Shown here one piece after another: positions 22,726 to 33,955 of a DNA stretch of 64,000 bases. This stretch comes from Earliella scabrosa. Its lineage: Eukaryota > Basidiomycota > Agaricomycetes > Polyporales > Polyporaceae. A model generated the notes under the pieces. The model ran no database searches, was not told the origin of the DNA, and worked only from the letters and a program-made list of their open reading frames with translations. The stretch's first letter is position 1; each line of letters starts with the position of its first letter. A program made the position numbers and the translations under genes. The stretch is taken from assembly GCA_022605405.1 (NCBI GenBank), contig JABYQQ010000009.1:868001-932000 (forward strand), in the 5' to 3' direction.

Positions 22726-22822
22726 ATACGCCTTTGTTTGTCGTGTGAGCACCAAATCCCGATGTGGATATCCGGGGCCGAAAGTGTGCTGCGGTCACAT
22801 GACTAACACCGCCTTCGCGTTG

Positions 22823-22872
22823 CAACTTTGTTGCAACTTCAACAAGTTGAACTCAAGTTGAACTTGCAACAT
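22823..22872. repeat. Imperfect palindrome with direct CAAGTTGAACT repeats
   Basis: The stretch begins GTTGCAACTT and ends AACTTGCAAC, and contains two adjacent copies of CAAGTTGAACT. It can form a hairpin. No coding potential. Confidence 0.5.
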
Positions 22873-23130
22873 TCGAGGGCTGAGGCTCGAGGAACTTGAA
22901 GTTCATGCTGCCAGTCGCATGAAATAAGTACGTGAGCCGGGTCCGGTTGTCGCGCTGCCGTTGGTCAACATCCATTTGCTTACTTCTGATCATGAAACGA
23001 ACGCAGGTCATCCCAGCCAGTCAACTTCACGTTTTCTTGAAGGCAACCTCAGGCTTGCATACAGTACGTCTTGGGCGCTCTGTTTTGCACGGGCTAGGAC
23101 GAGCGGGGCTTATCTTTTGCGCCAGGAAAT

Positions 23131-24960
23131 ATGGCTTGTTTGCCCCTCTTGCCGCCAAACGTCCTCGACAAGATATGTTCTCATCTTGTCGTTGACGCGT
23201 CGTGGGGTAGGCGACAGAATGGTGCCCCAGGTCTTGCTGCGTTAGCGACAACGTGCAGGCGACTCTCCGAGCATGCACTGAACGCCTTGTGGCGCGATCT
23301 CCCCTCGTTAATCCCTCTTCTGCTCACTATGCCAGAGGACTTGATCGTCCGGACTCAAGTCAGGCATTATGACACAGGGCGTGACCTTGACGTCCTGGTA
23401 TGTCGGATCGACTCTGTCTCACTCACGCGTATCCACCTGACATGACGCCCCATTACGAAGAACTTTGGGCGCCCTTTGGTCCCCGTCGATTACGCCCGGT
23501 TCGTGCAGTACGCCCCTCGGGTCAGGTCTGTCAACAATCGACTACTCATTGGCTATCAATGGATCGTTCAGGCACGGTGTTCGCCTCATGTCTGGAATTC
23601 CCTATACGCCTTCCGTCCAATGGTGTACCTCCTTCCGAACCTGCGGAGTGTGGATTTCAGCTGGACAAACGATGGGTACGACGAACAAGAGGGTCCGCTC
23701 CCGCTCAAGCTCCTGCTCAGCTCGAAGTTGCAACATGTCGACTTCTCGCTTATATCCATGACGAAAGACACCCGGCCCATGAGGATGCCGGCCTCGATCG
23801 TCGATGCGCTTGCGGACTACTTCTCCAAGTTGACGGGCGCATCCGCCGATGTACGCACCTTCCGCGTTGGGTTTCTCGGCTACAAACCCCCGATTCGGCA
23901 GCACATAGTTGGCGCGGTTGCCGCGATGGACAAGCTCACGAAAGTGTGCCTTACCGACACCGTCCTTCCACCCGAGGTGCTTCTACACCTCGCTGCCCTT
24001 CCTCGACTCGCCATCATGCGAGTATGCATCCACACCGACGAATGGTCCGAGGAAACACGCGCACGACTGCGGAGTCTTGGATGTACCTCGTTTCCAACGC
24101 TCTCGTCGCTCGAGTTGTCGGTCGACGATGCCGATTTGTGCGCCGATCTCCTGAAGGCCATCCAGTCCAGCCAACTTGGGGAGCTGTCCCTCGACCTCAG
24201 GGAGGTAAACGCGGCCGGTGTCGCGCGGTGTATCGCTGTCTTGCCGCACCAGCCATTCGCTCCGCAGCTGCGCTCTGTCAAGCTGACTGCATTCCTAGTC
24301 AGGGACCCGTCTTCCATCCTGTATGCCGACAGCATCGAACCTCTCTTCGCCCTCGACCTGCACTACCTCTGGATCTATGGCTGCGAGGTCGCCGTCACCG
24401 ACGAGCTTCTCCAGGCCATGTCCGAAGCGTGGCGCAACATCGAGGAGCTCTCCTTTTCATCGCCGGGGGCGCAAGTGTATTCACACAGTGTGACGCTTCT
24501 CGGCCTCCTGCCCCTCGTCTACAGCTGTCCTGCTCTGCGCAAGCTCTCCATCCAGGTCGACGCGTCGGTGCCCGCCCTGCCCCATCCCATCCCGGAGCTC
24601 AGGCCAGGATTGGGCAAAGAGCAGCGCGCGCTCCACAACCTCTCTGTCGGGTGCGGGCGCATCACGGACGCGCCGTTTGTCGCGGCCGTCCTCGCGGACT
24701 ACTTCCCCGAGTGCACCGCTGTCAAGAACTCGTGGCCTGGGTGGTCCGGGTGGGGTGGGGATGTGCCAGGGCGCGCGTACTCGGACATGTGGGGCGCGGT
24801 CTCCGACTTGCTGAAACACTTCGCGAAGGTGCGCGCGCAGGAGAGGCATGGGAGGAGGGTGCGAGGGCCTGTGGCAGGGCCTGAGGCCCTCCGGTATGCG
24901 GAGATGCTGCGGACCGACCCGTCGGGTGCTGCGAGACTTGCGTTGGACTTCGCACGGTGA
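23131..24960 (+). CDS. F-box/LRR-like protein, array copy 7 (588 aa, 2 exons)
   Basis: Exon 1 is 23131-23397 (89 codons) and exon 2 is 23461-24960; 63-nt intron, GTATGT donor, GAAG acceptor, phase 0. The F-box reads LPPNVLDKICSHLVVDASWG, nearly the same as copy 1, and exon 2 begins NFGRPLVPVDYARF against DFRRPLLPADYSRF in copy 1. Long segments are shared with copy 1 only, such as WNSLYAFRPMVYLLPNLR and GYDEQEGPL. C-terminal blocks: AWRNIEELSF, VAAVLADYFPEC, and VRAQER near residue 546 with an extended tail. Copies 1 and 7 are thus a pair now 21 kb apart on opposite strands. Predicted SCF adaptor. Confidence 0.83.
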
Positions 24961-25399
24961 GTAGATGTGTCCAAGTTTTTGTGCCTGTGTTCAAGGTCGT
25001 GACGACTTGAGACTGACGATTTGTCCTGTAGGGACTCTGTCTCATCGCGTTAATGGCGTACTGGCAATAGCTGTTCCCTCGATATCACAACCACAGGCCG
25101 CCTTAGGTGTTATGCTACATGTTTCTCGATCAACGTTTGCTCCTAGTAATGTTTGCTTCATGTACGGATTTGTTGGAAAGCCGACAGGGTCGGGGAATAG
25201 TGCGTGACGGGGTCTGTCACAAGATCGCGTTACGCGTCCCTTTTTTCGACCCTTGAAGCTTGGTCGATGTCTCCTGCCACCGTTCCACCACCCATCAGTT
25301 TGATCACATCGCCCAAACTCAGGTAATTTTTGTCAGTGAAGTTTGCTGGGCGTGTTGCTAAGGCATTGACATCCTAGGTCTGTGCGCCAGTGGTAGAAC
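24961..25399. other. Intergenic between array copies 7 and 8
   Basis: A 439-bp gap that must contain the 3' end of copy 7 and the promoter of copy 8. No gene or repeat recognised. Confidence 0.4.
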
Positions 25400-27217
25400 A
25401 TGGCGGACATCGGACAACGCACCCTCCTCATCGTGGAGGTTCTCCGGCACGTCTGTCAGTTTGCCAAGGACGATACGCTAGCAGCTCTCGCGCGTGTCTG
25501 CAAGTCATTTCATGATCCTGCAATTCAGACGCTATGGAGCGACCTTCAAAATCTGACCCCGCTGATCAAGTGCTTCCCCGATAACATCTGGGCCGTCGAC
25601 ACGAGTAGCGACCAGATTGTGAGCTAGGAACACTTACCCTTTTCAGTTTCATGCACTGAAGGACAATCTCAGAGGCTTTCGCGCCCCCCTCTATCGCACG
25701 AATGGAGTACAGTGCTCAAATACTCGGGTTATATCCGACATCTCGGTTGCCACTACGCACAAGAAGGGCCCAGACTCCATTACAGCGTCGTGGAGACGCT
25801 CTCCACCCTGCGGCCTGCCTTGTCTCTACTTCCAAACTTGCGCACTCTTGTCTATCCGATCGCGCAAGACGCGAAACGCTTTGACCTTCCGTCTATCCTG
25901 TCTCTGGCAGGAGAGAAGTTAGTAGAGGTCGACATCAGCTGGCCCATGGATCGTCGGAACGGAACGGCAGAACAAGCTCTGCAGACCTCCATGGCTCTCA
26001 TCGCGGCTCGGGGTCTCCATTTACAGACGTTCAGGCTCAGACTCCCCGCTTCCAATCCGCGCGCCGCCCAGACAACGTCCACCATACTTTCCTCGCTCAT
26101 CTTATCCCTCCCATCCCTCACTGTCATAGACTGTGATTCTATACCGCTCAGCCCAGAAGCCATTCTCTTCCTGCTCCAGCTTACTACGCTGCGCGAGGTG
26201 TCCATCCAACTTCCCCGCGTTCAAGCATGGCCTCGCGTCGACGCCTGCTGCCAATCCGGACACTTAACGGATATCTCGCTCTCGACAAACATTCAAGACT
26301 ATGTGAGCTTTAGCCGCATGGTGTCCCTCCCCCGCATCGAGGCTGTGTCTCTCCATCTAATCGGGGACTCAATCCCATGGATGTCTCCGGATTTCTTCCA
26401 AGCCATCCGCCGCCAATTCTCTCCCGCAGCCCTGTGCAGCGTGCTCATCGGGCCTGCCTCCGGGGACGGCAGACTATCCACCGCCCTCCGAAGCACATTT
26501 GTACTTCGTCCCCGCGATCTCCGACCTCTCCTCGAGTTCCCGCGGATCGACACCTTCCACTTGGCTCTCGAGTGCCATCACGCCTTCGACGACGCATTCT
26601 TCCTCGATATAGCCAAGGCGTGGCCGGGGATCGAGCACCTCACTCTATCCTACCACTCATATTGTGTCCACGCGTCGCTCCCCTCGCTCACCGCACTCGC
26701 CCACCTCGCGGCGCATGCACACAACCTCAAGACTGTCGGGGTGTGCATCGACGCCAACATGTGGGAACCCCTCCTTGCGCCAACGGGGAGCAGCCGCGCA
26801 ACAGGGGTGGGTCCCCTGCCCCGCTATTATGGCGATCTCGCCGAGTGCATCAGCACCTCCACGCTGTTGCAGCTGCATTTGGGGGTGTCCCCCGTCAGGA
26901 GCCCAGAGCACGTCGCTTTCTTCCTCGCCCGCATCTTCCCTGACATCATGGAGCTCGGTGTGGACGAGATTCCGGAGGGCGACACCCATAGGGAGCGCTG
27001 GATGGAGGTCGATCGGTATCTGCCCATTCTGCTGCAGATCCCTCGAGAGCTCAAGCGGTTGCGCCTATTGCAGGAGCAGCGCTCGGCGATCGACCGGGAG
27101 GACGAGTATGAAGATGACTGTGAAGGCTCGTCCTCAAGTCCACCTTCGTCGTACGTTGGGCCCGTTGGAGAGATGTACCCGGAACTAGTAGAGATGGATG
27201 TGGACGGGGAACAGTAA
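25400..27217 (+). CDS. F-box/LRR-like protein, array copy 8, acidic tail (587 aa, 2 exons)
   Basis: Exon 1 is 25400-25618 (73 codons) and exon 2 is 25673-27217; 54-nt intron, GTGAGC donor, CTCAG acceptor, phase 0. The F-box is shorter than in copies 1-7 (LIVEVLRHVCQFAKDDTLAA). Exon 2 starts RLSRPPLSHEWSTVLKY. The C-terminal blocks are present in variant form: FDDAFFLDIAKAWPGIEHL and SPEHVAFFLARIFPDI. The VRxQERxW motif is not conserved; instead there is a Glu/Asp/Ser-rich tail beginning DREDEYEDDCEGSS. Sister of copy 9 just downstream, with shared YCVHASLPSLTALAHLAA. Predicted SCF adaptor. Confidence 0.82.
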
Positions 27218-27774
27218 CTTCTGCGCAGGTGATGTGGGGTCGTACTACAGTAGTAGGGCTCGGTCGGAGAAGATATCTATAGTTCATCTGTTCTACCTAT
27301 CATGGCCCATTGTCCGTGTCCGAGTTGTGTCCTAGACGCCAGCGTACCGGTGGCATGTCATATCCTATCACCTCCCAGCGCGCAATTGGATCCGGGGCTT
27401 CAAGCTTCAGAAGTTGCGCATGCAGTGCACGCTTGTGGAATGCGTATAGCAGGTCGCCCAGCACCGGCGCCTATCAAGACCTCGCACACACGGTGCACAC
27501 GTCATCCTCCCTCCTGTTTTTCAAGCTTTCAAGCTTAAGCGGCGTCAAGTTGAGGTAAGTTAGTCGGACCTTCCGAAACCAACTCCCGCGATTGCTCTGT
27601 CGGCATACCTCACGATCAAGAGCGTGTGGGCCGTAGAGCTAGTGCAAACATCACACAGTGCTTCGTCTTTGCGGGGCTCCGTTGAACGGTTCCAGTCAAC
27701 AATAGCTGACATGCGTTGCTTCCGATTTGACATAGATTGCCGACACAATCGTCTCTAACGAATACTCCTGCTGG
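27218..27774. other. Intergenic between array copies 8 and 9
   Basis: 557 bp with the short self-complementary run TTTTCAAGCTTTCAAGCTT at about 27518-27536. No gene seen. Confidence 0.4.
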
Positions 27775-29521
27775 ATGGAGATCTCAATTCAGCATCGAGC
27801 TCTCTACATCGGCGAAGTCTACCGAAACATTTGCAGGGTCGCTAACGACTCGACGCTGGCTGTCCTGGCGCGCACCTGCAAGTACTTCCACGAACCCGCC
27901 GTGCAGATGCTTTGGAGGGATCTCCCTGACCTTGTCCCCTTGGTCAAGTTATTTCCGGAGAATGTTTGGATCATTGAGAACCAGAAGATCGTAAGTTGTA
28001 GAACCAAGTCACCCCCGCCGGTACTCATTGGGTTGTGTGCAGAAATTCTCTCGGCCGCCGTTTCCGCAAGATTGGGTAACTGTCCTCAAACGTTCTAGAC
28101 TGGTTCGACGGCTCGACCTGCGTGCAAAGCAGAGGGTCAGACTTCACAACAACGTCCTTGAGACTCTCTGCACTTATCGCCTCGAAGTGACTCTATTGCC
28201 GGCCCTTCGTGTCTTCGAATGGTATCCCCCGGATGGCAGGAGTGCCACACAATTACCACTTCTGCTATCTCTAGTTGGAGACCAGTTGACAGCTATCGCT
28301 ATCGTTGTTGTGGACCAGCGGGAAGCGGCAGAGAAGATCATGCAGGGTACTATGGCCATCCTTTCGGGTCGAACGCGCCATTGCCAGTCTTTCCAACTCA
28401 ATTTCGCCCACATGTCTGACGCTCCTCCTGTACTACCGCCTACGAGTTCAGCCCTATCCTCGTTGGTGTCGGCCATGTCCTCCCTCACCTTCTTCGCATG
28501 CCCCAATGTGCCTTTGAACCCGGACGCAATCACGTCTCTTGCTCGCCTGAGACTTCGGTACGTCTCTTTGCGACTGCCGGACAACACCACCTGGCCACAC
28601 AATTTCCACCAAACCTCGGGCATTGACCCATTTCCCACTCTGACGGACATCACACTCTACACTACTGTCGAAGCTTATGTTGCCTTCAGTCACGCCATGG
28701 CACTTCCCACTATTTGCAGCCTTGACCTCCGCATCGTGGGTGAGCCCCCCTCCAATCTTATTTCGGAACTATTCCGCTCCATCCGTCGACAATTCTCTCT
28801 CGATGCCCTCGAGGAATTGTGGATATATCCTTCCGGAACCCCTACGCGCGAATCTGCGTTGCGGTGCGCCACGGTCGTACGGTCAGAAGATCTTCGGCCC
28901 CTCTTGGACTTCCCCCTCGTCAAACACTTCAACCTCCACCTCCCATGCCACTTTGCCCTGGACGACGCCATTATTTTGGACATGGCCAAGGCATGGCCCT
29001 GGCTCCACGAGCTGAACCTCGCAGAAGACGAGTACTGCGTGCACGCCTCCCTCCCCTCCCTCACTGCCCTCGCGCATCTCGCTGCGTACTCACAACACCT
29101 CGACAAATTCGGCCTATCCGTCGATGCCCGCGACTGGACTGGAAATATCGAGGCCGAAGAGGACGAGCGCGTCCATAGTGCCGGCCCGCATCCACGCTAC
29201 TATGGAGACATACACCCCGTACGCCGTCCGAGCACGTCGCAGGTCTTCCTTTGGGACGTAGGCACATCGCCGATCAGCGACTCGGAACATGTTGCGTTGT
29301 TCCTCGCGACCATATTTCCAATGCTGGAAAGGGTCAGGTTCCCCACAGAGTCAGGCGATGACGACGAAGTCAGTGAGGGGTGGGAGGAGGTCGATCGGTA
29401 CCTCCCGATATTCATCCGCCTGCGGCGGGAATGGGCAGCAGCTCATCGACATCGGGAACGCGTGGAGGAAGAGAATGAGGAGGAAGAAGAGGAAGAGGAA
29501 GATGAAGGGTATGGAGATTAG
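27775..29521 (+). CDS. F-box/LRR-like protein, array copy 9, acidic tail (564 aa, 2 exons)
   Basis: Exon 1 is 27775-27990 (72 codons) and exon 2 is 28043-29521; 52-nt intron, GTAAGT donor, TGCAG acceptor, phase 0. The F-box region reads YIGEVYRNICRVANDSTLAV with a QMLWRDLPD helix, close to copy 8. Exon 2 opens KFSRPPFPQDWVTVLKRS. C-terminal blocks: LDDAIILDMAKAWPWLHEL and SEHVALFLATIFPML. Instead of the VRxQERxW ending there is a Glu/Asp run of about 20 residues at the very end. Tandem duplicate of copy 8. Predicted SCF adaptor; the acidic tail is shared only by these two copies. Confidence 0.82.
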
Positions 29522-29840
29522 GGGTCCATGTCGAGGACAAACACATCGTGCTAGAAATACACGGCATCCCTATGGTTTTCACTCCTTTCCCTTGACGTCC
29601 AAGCAGACGTCCATGACCTCTGAGACGGAGTCTTCAGGGTCTACGAGAGTCGCTGCGACGACGACGACACATATATACAGCTACGCTCATCAACAATCGG
29701 CGCGCATGTATCGTCGAGGAAAACATTAGAGAGCGATACACGAATTTTCATCGAACACTAGTACACGCAAATTAAGGTAGTTGATGGTGAATGATGGCCA
29801 AAGGAGGTCAGAAACGCAACAGATAGCTCAGCAGGCCATC
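29522..29840. other. Convergent intergenic gap
   Basis: 319 bp between the stop codons of copies 9 (+) and 10 (-); holds both 3' ends. Nothing else seen. Confidence 0.4.
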
Positions 29841-31552
29841 CTACTCCATCCACATCCGCTCCTGCCGGCGCACCCGTGCCATCTCCCGCGCATACTTCTC
29901 GATCTGCCTCCACGAGTCGCCCATCTCTTGGTTCTCCACGTCCAAGCCTCGCTCATCCTCCTTCGGCGGGCCCGCACGCGCCCACGACGTCTGTAGCGCC
30001 ATCAGGTCCGGGCACAAGTCCGACAGGAAGCCCGCGATCATCAGGTGGTCCGCTTCCTGGTCGACTGGGGACGAGCCCACACCGACCATGTAGCACTGCC
30101 TGAACGAGAACCCGCCCGTAGGGCGATGGCCGGCCTCGTACTCCTCCTCGAAGGCGCTCACGTCGGTACTGATGGGTATGGCGAATGCGTTGACGTCGGG
30201 GCAGTGCTGCGCGAGCGGGATAAGGCCTGCAAGCGTGACGGTAGGGACGGTGTACCTCCGCCACTCGGGATTGAGTTCGAGGACGCGCAGGCGAGGCCAT
30301 GCGCGCGCCATACGGACGACAAAGTCGTCGTCGATCTCAATCGGCCCGCCCGGTTCGAGCTTGAGGACCTGTAGGTTGAGCTGGAGAAGGGGGGCGATCA
30401 TGTCGGAGCGGAGGACGTGTAGGTGGGTGTCGTTTCGGGAGCAAGGCGTCGTGGAACTGAAGCGAAGCTTACTGAGATTGCCGTGAGCAGGGTGCGCAAC
30501 GAGCTTGAGGAAGAACTCGCGAAGGGCGGTGGCGGTCGGAGCTTGGTTCACAGTGAACGCGAGGCTACTGAGCCCAGGATGGCGGATAGTGTCGAGCCAC
30601 GCTTCACATACGGACAGTGTGTCGGTGTAGAGAGAAAAGAGTTGCAGAGAAGGGAAGAAGTGGCCACTGCGTTCCTTGGCCCATTCCAACAGCTGACGCG
30701 AGGTGTCACGATTTGCACGGATTGATACTTCCTGCAAGTTGTTCAGGCTGGAGAGGTGGGTTACGGTATCGAGCGACATCTCGTTCTCCCACGTGTAACG
30801 GAATTCTCGCAAGTGTTGCTGACGGAAGCCTAGGGCGAGTACAGCGGCCTCGATAGGAGGGCAGGGTGGCGAGACGATGTGGATGGTGCGAAGCTGGGCT
30901 GGGTTCTCGCCAAAGCTACTGAGAGCGTCCGCAATTTCGATGGCCGACTCGATGCCCATCTTTCCCAAGACGACGTCCATGGATGACACCTTCGGGTTGA
31001 GCATGAGGAGGAGTGAGGCGACGTCTTCCGGCTCATTCTGCTGCACTTGAGTCCACTCGAACGAGCGTAGGTTGGGAAGTAGGGGCTCGGCACCAAGACA
31101 CCTCTTGAGAGTGAGATAGGTCGAGCCGGCAAGCTTCAGGACGGCATAGTAGCTCGGGTATGAGTAGGGGTCCAGACGGATGGCACGAATACGCGCGGCG
31201 TAGGCCTTGACTTTCGTCCAGTCTTCAGGCTCAGGATCCTTCACAAACGACTACACCACCTGCTCAAGCCCCAGATGTTGATCGTTCGAAGACAATGACT
31301 CACCAGTTTCCTTGTACCATCCTCCTGCCTCGTCTCCGTCAGCAGCTCGTCCGGGAAGCACTTGACGAGTGGCACCAGAGATGCCTGGGTCTGCCACAGC
31401 GTGTCGAGCGCAGCTTCTTGAAAACACTTTGCGGTGCAAGCAAGGGCAAGAACAGTCGAGTTGCCTCCACTCTCGGTTTGAACAAATTGAAAGATGTGAT
31501 TGAGCATCTCGGGGACGCCAAGGCAGCGATGCATCGTGGGCGCAGGCTCCAT
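29841..31552 (-). CDS. F-box/LRR-like protein, array copy 10 (552 aa, 2 exons)
   Basis: Exon 1 is 31552-31304 (83 codons) and exon 2 is 31250-29841; 53-nt intron, GTGAGT donor, TGTAG acceptor, phase 0. The F-box reads GVPEMLNHIFQFVQTESGGN with a DTLWQTQAS helix. Exon 2 starts SFVKDPEPEDWTKVKAYAAR, related to copies 8-9 (PxDW). The C-terminus has IDDDFVVRMARAWPRLRVLE, IAGFLSDLCPDL and ends almost on VRRQERMW (about residue 543). It combines the start of the copy 8/9 group with the C-terminal motif of copies 1-7. Two possible starts (31552, 31534) differ by six residues. Predicted SCF adaptor. Confidence 0.81.
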
Positions 31553-32420
31553 GTTTTCCCTATAATTGCTGAAGAGACCCTGACTACGGTAGGACGGCGT
31601 TGAGTATTCATTGACTGTCAGGAGTGCGAACTGGACAAACTATTGGTTATGTTCACCAAAGCGTACCTTCCTGATTGTCCGTGTATGTTGGGGAAGAAGC
31701 AGATTGCTTGCAGAGGACAAAGGTGGCCAGAGACAAGCTTAAAGCCGGTTCCCAAGGACGCCCGAAGTATGTCGCGACGCGTCGGTCACGGGACCCCTAT
31801 TACTTGTTAAGGAAAACTTGTCACCCTCCTTACGTCGTACTATCGTAGGACCATCCCTCACCACTTTCAATAGGTCCGTCCAGACTCCAATCGTCGGAGA
31901 CTTCTTACTGACCGTTGTTGAGTTGCACATTGACGAATCATGCAGGGCTCACGCCCCGCGATTGGGTCTGGCCCACTCAGACTTGCTCCGGTGTTCTGAT
32001 GGCTCAACGTTGCGGTGACTACTTACTAGGTAAGTACATAGTATTACTTCGAGTTCTACCAAGTACTAGTATTGGTCAGTGCATCCAGTTCAACGGCTAC
32101 CAGCTGTCGTATAGGTGTTTGTTTCGTGGTGGACTACTCAATGATGTTACCCAGATACTAACTCATGAACATGTCGGGTAGAGTCGGGCTGTGCTGTGGT
32201 TCTACGGGCAGTGTTGCCGCTGTGTTACTACCCACCCACGCTGGACTACTCATAACTCAATCAGCAGGTCCCCCCACCCATCCCCTCTCAGCCCAGAATG
32301 CATCGTCTACGTGCACTGAAGATTCGAGTCAATTCTTGGACCCGTCAGGCGGTAAGTAGAGCATATCCATTTATATTGGATCATCTCATGAGTTGTTGAC
32401 ATTTGCTTTCACAGAGGAAG
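31553..32420. other. Intergenic, 868 bp
   Basis: Holds divergent promoters of copy 10 and the next F-box gene. A splice-like pair, GTAAGT at 32352 and ACAG ending 32414, could remove a 5' UTR intron just before the start at 32421. An optional upstream coding exon beginning ATG at about 32298 would stay in frame. No other gene seen. Confidence 0.35.
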
Positions 32421-33563
32421 ATGTGTGTCACTGATCGACTTCCAGTCGAGCTATTGGAGGACATATTCAAGCTAGCATGCATGGACGGCGGATATACCGG
32501 ATGCTCGCTGTCCTTGGTGTCTAAATCGATCCGAAATACCTCCCGCGCCGGTCGCTTCAACTGCGTTATGCTCCGTTCCAGCTCGGCAGAGCAAGTCGCT
32601 CAGTTTCTCAATTGCTTCAAGGCGGAACGCGCTCGTGCTGTGTCCGCAGGAGGTTCATTGCCCACCATCCGTCATCTTTTCCTCGCCTCGGCCAAACGGC
32701 AGGTGAACCTTCGACTATACGATCGAATTCTACTATCTCCCGACACCGAATTGGAGGAGTTCCAGGCCAATGTCTCCTCTCTACTCGACCTTGTCGCGCC
32801 CGACCTCTCCACACTCTTCCTACTTGACGAGCACCACAAGTGGGATGAAATATTGAGGTTACCCAACCTCAGGTCCGTAGCACGGTACACCAACCTACAA
32901 GAACTCTATGTCTTCGGCTACGAGCTCGTACCATATGAGCGGCCGCGCGCCCTCGAGGAGGATCTGTCGTTCGAGGCTCACCGAGTCGATCATTCGGCCC
33001 CATTCACCCATCCTCGTCTGACCCATCTGCATTTCACCTTCCATTCCAGCTCTTTTGTGCCGCTGCACCTTTGGGCCGCATGCGCCCCAAACATCACTCA
33101 CATCCATCTGCGCAATATGTCCTACTCAGGGAGCAATGCGGTTGACGTGATACGCACGGCCACTACTAGTGTCACATGCGGTGAGTCTCTCAAGTGCGTG
33201 CAGAGGTGTGCTGCCTGTCGACTGACGCCGTCGTGTGTTGTCCAAGGATCTGATTCTGACGATGGCGCGACTCGGAAGGCTACTTTTGAACGCCTCGAAG
33301 TGCTCATCGTTCAGCCCAGCACGTCACCACCTATTGGATTTTGCGGGACTCCTCGCATACGCTATCGCCAGTTCATCCACAAGCTAGGCGAGGTGCACGG
33401 TGAGAAGACAGCCACTCGTCGGTGGGCACTGCTACCACCCATGTCAAAGCCGTCGCGGAAGACGATTGCGAACCTCGCTGTCCGCGAGTGGAGGGATTGG
33501 CAACGGGGTCGGACAGGAAGCTGGGCGATTAACAAGTCTTACCTGAATGACGCGGCCCAGTGA
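32421..33563 (+). CDS. F-box protein of a second type (358 aa spliced)
   Basis: The start at 32421 gives MCVTDRLPVELLEDIFKLAC, a classic F-box opening, then SLSLVSKSIRNTSR. The rest (ANVSSLLDLVAPDLSTLFLL, HPRLTHLHFTFHSS, APNITHIHLRNM) is a loose leucine-rich region. None of the array's C-terminal blocks is present, so this is a separate F-box family common in basidiomycetes. A likely intron at 33181-33246 (GTGAGT donor, CCAAG acceptor) is 66 nt with no stop; the unspliced protein would have 22 extra, Cys-rich residues (380 aa). The ending GEVHGEKTATRRW then REWRDWQRG is basic and Trp-rich. Predicted SCF adaptor; substrate unknown. An extra upstream exon is possible. Confidence 0.75.
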   Translation: MCVTDRLPVELLEDIFKLACMDGGYTGCSLSLVSKSIRNTSRAGRFNCVMLRSSSAEQVAQFLNCFKAERARAVSAGGSLPTIRHLFLASAKRQVNLRLYDRILLSPDTELEEFQANVSSLLDLVAPDLSTLFLLDEHHKWDEILRLPNLRSVARYTNLQELYVFGYELVPYERPRALEEDLSFEAHRVDHSAPFTHPRLTHLHFTFHSSSFVPLHLWAACAPNITHIHLRNMSYSGSNAVDVIRTATTSVTCGESLKCVQRCAACRLTPSCVVQGSDSDDGATRKATFERLEVLIVQPSTSPPIGFCGTPRIRYRQFIHKLGEVHGEKTATRRWALLPPMSKPSRKTIANLAVREWRDWQRGRTGSWAINKSYLNDAAQ

Positions 33564-33955
33564 CCTCACAACTAGTATGGCGTCGTTCAGATGTAGGGAT
33601 GTGTTGCGTACGACTCTCTTGTGTTGACTCTGTTGAGAAGCGAAGCATAGGGTCGCTTGCGACTGATCATGCCTCATATTTACGATGGTTGTTCTGAGTC
33701 AGTCCAGGACACAATTGGCATTATGTAGAGACCTGAAACATGACGAAACACCGTTGATATGAATTACATAGTCCGCGGGTAGTCCGCGGGATGAGAGCAA
33801 GACAAGGAGTTGCATATGTAGACGCGCGCGCGACTCGCGTGCGCGCGAATGTCACAGGATCGCGCAATCAACGCGCGTTGGACGAGCTCGCTGCCAGTAT
33901 CTCCCCCGTTCTGCGACCTCCTGCGCACAAGTCGTCGCCTCCCCAGATTACCAGC
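33564..33955. other. Intergenic, promoter of the mitochondrial carrier gene
   Basis: 392 bp containing a CG-alternating stretch at about 33822-33848 and no ORF of note. Confidence 0.4.

Larger units (their letters stand above)
22390..23130. other. Intergenic with fold-back repeats
   Basis: Apart from the inverted-repeat element at 22604-22725 and the palindromic stretch at about 22823-22872, I see no gene. The last part must contain the promoter of array copy 7. Confidence 0.4.

Noticed and set aside
23400..24884. 494-aa plus-strand ORF in another frame of array copy 7
   Set aside because: It is a frame shadow of the real exon 2; its sequence is Arg/His/Pro-rich and lacks family blocks.
32298..32351. 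Extra 5' coding exon for the second-type F-box gene (ATG at 32298 spliced to 32415)
   Set aside because: It stays in frame, but the F-box already starts right after the ATG at 32421 and the added residues show no conserved feature; kept only as an alternative.
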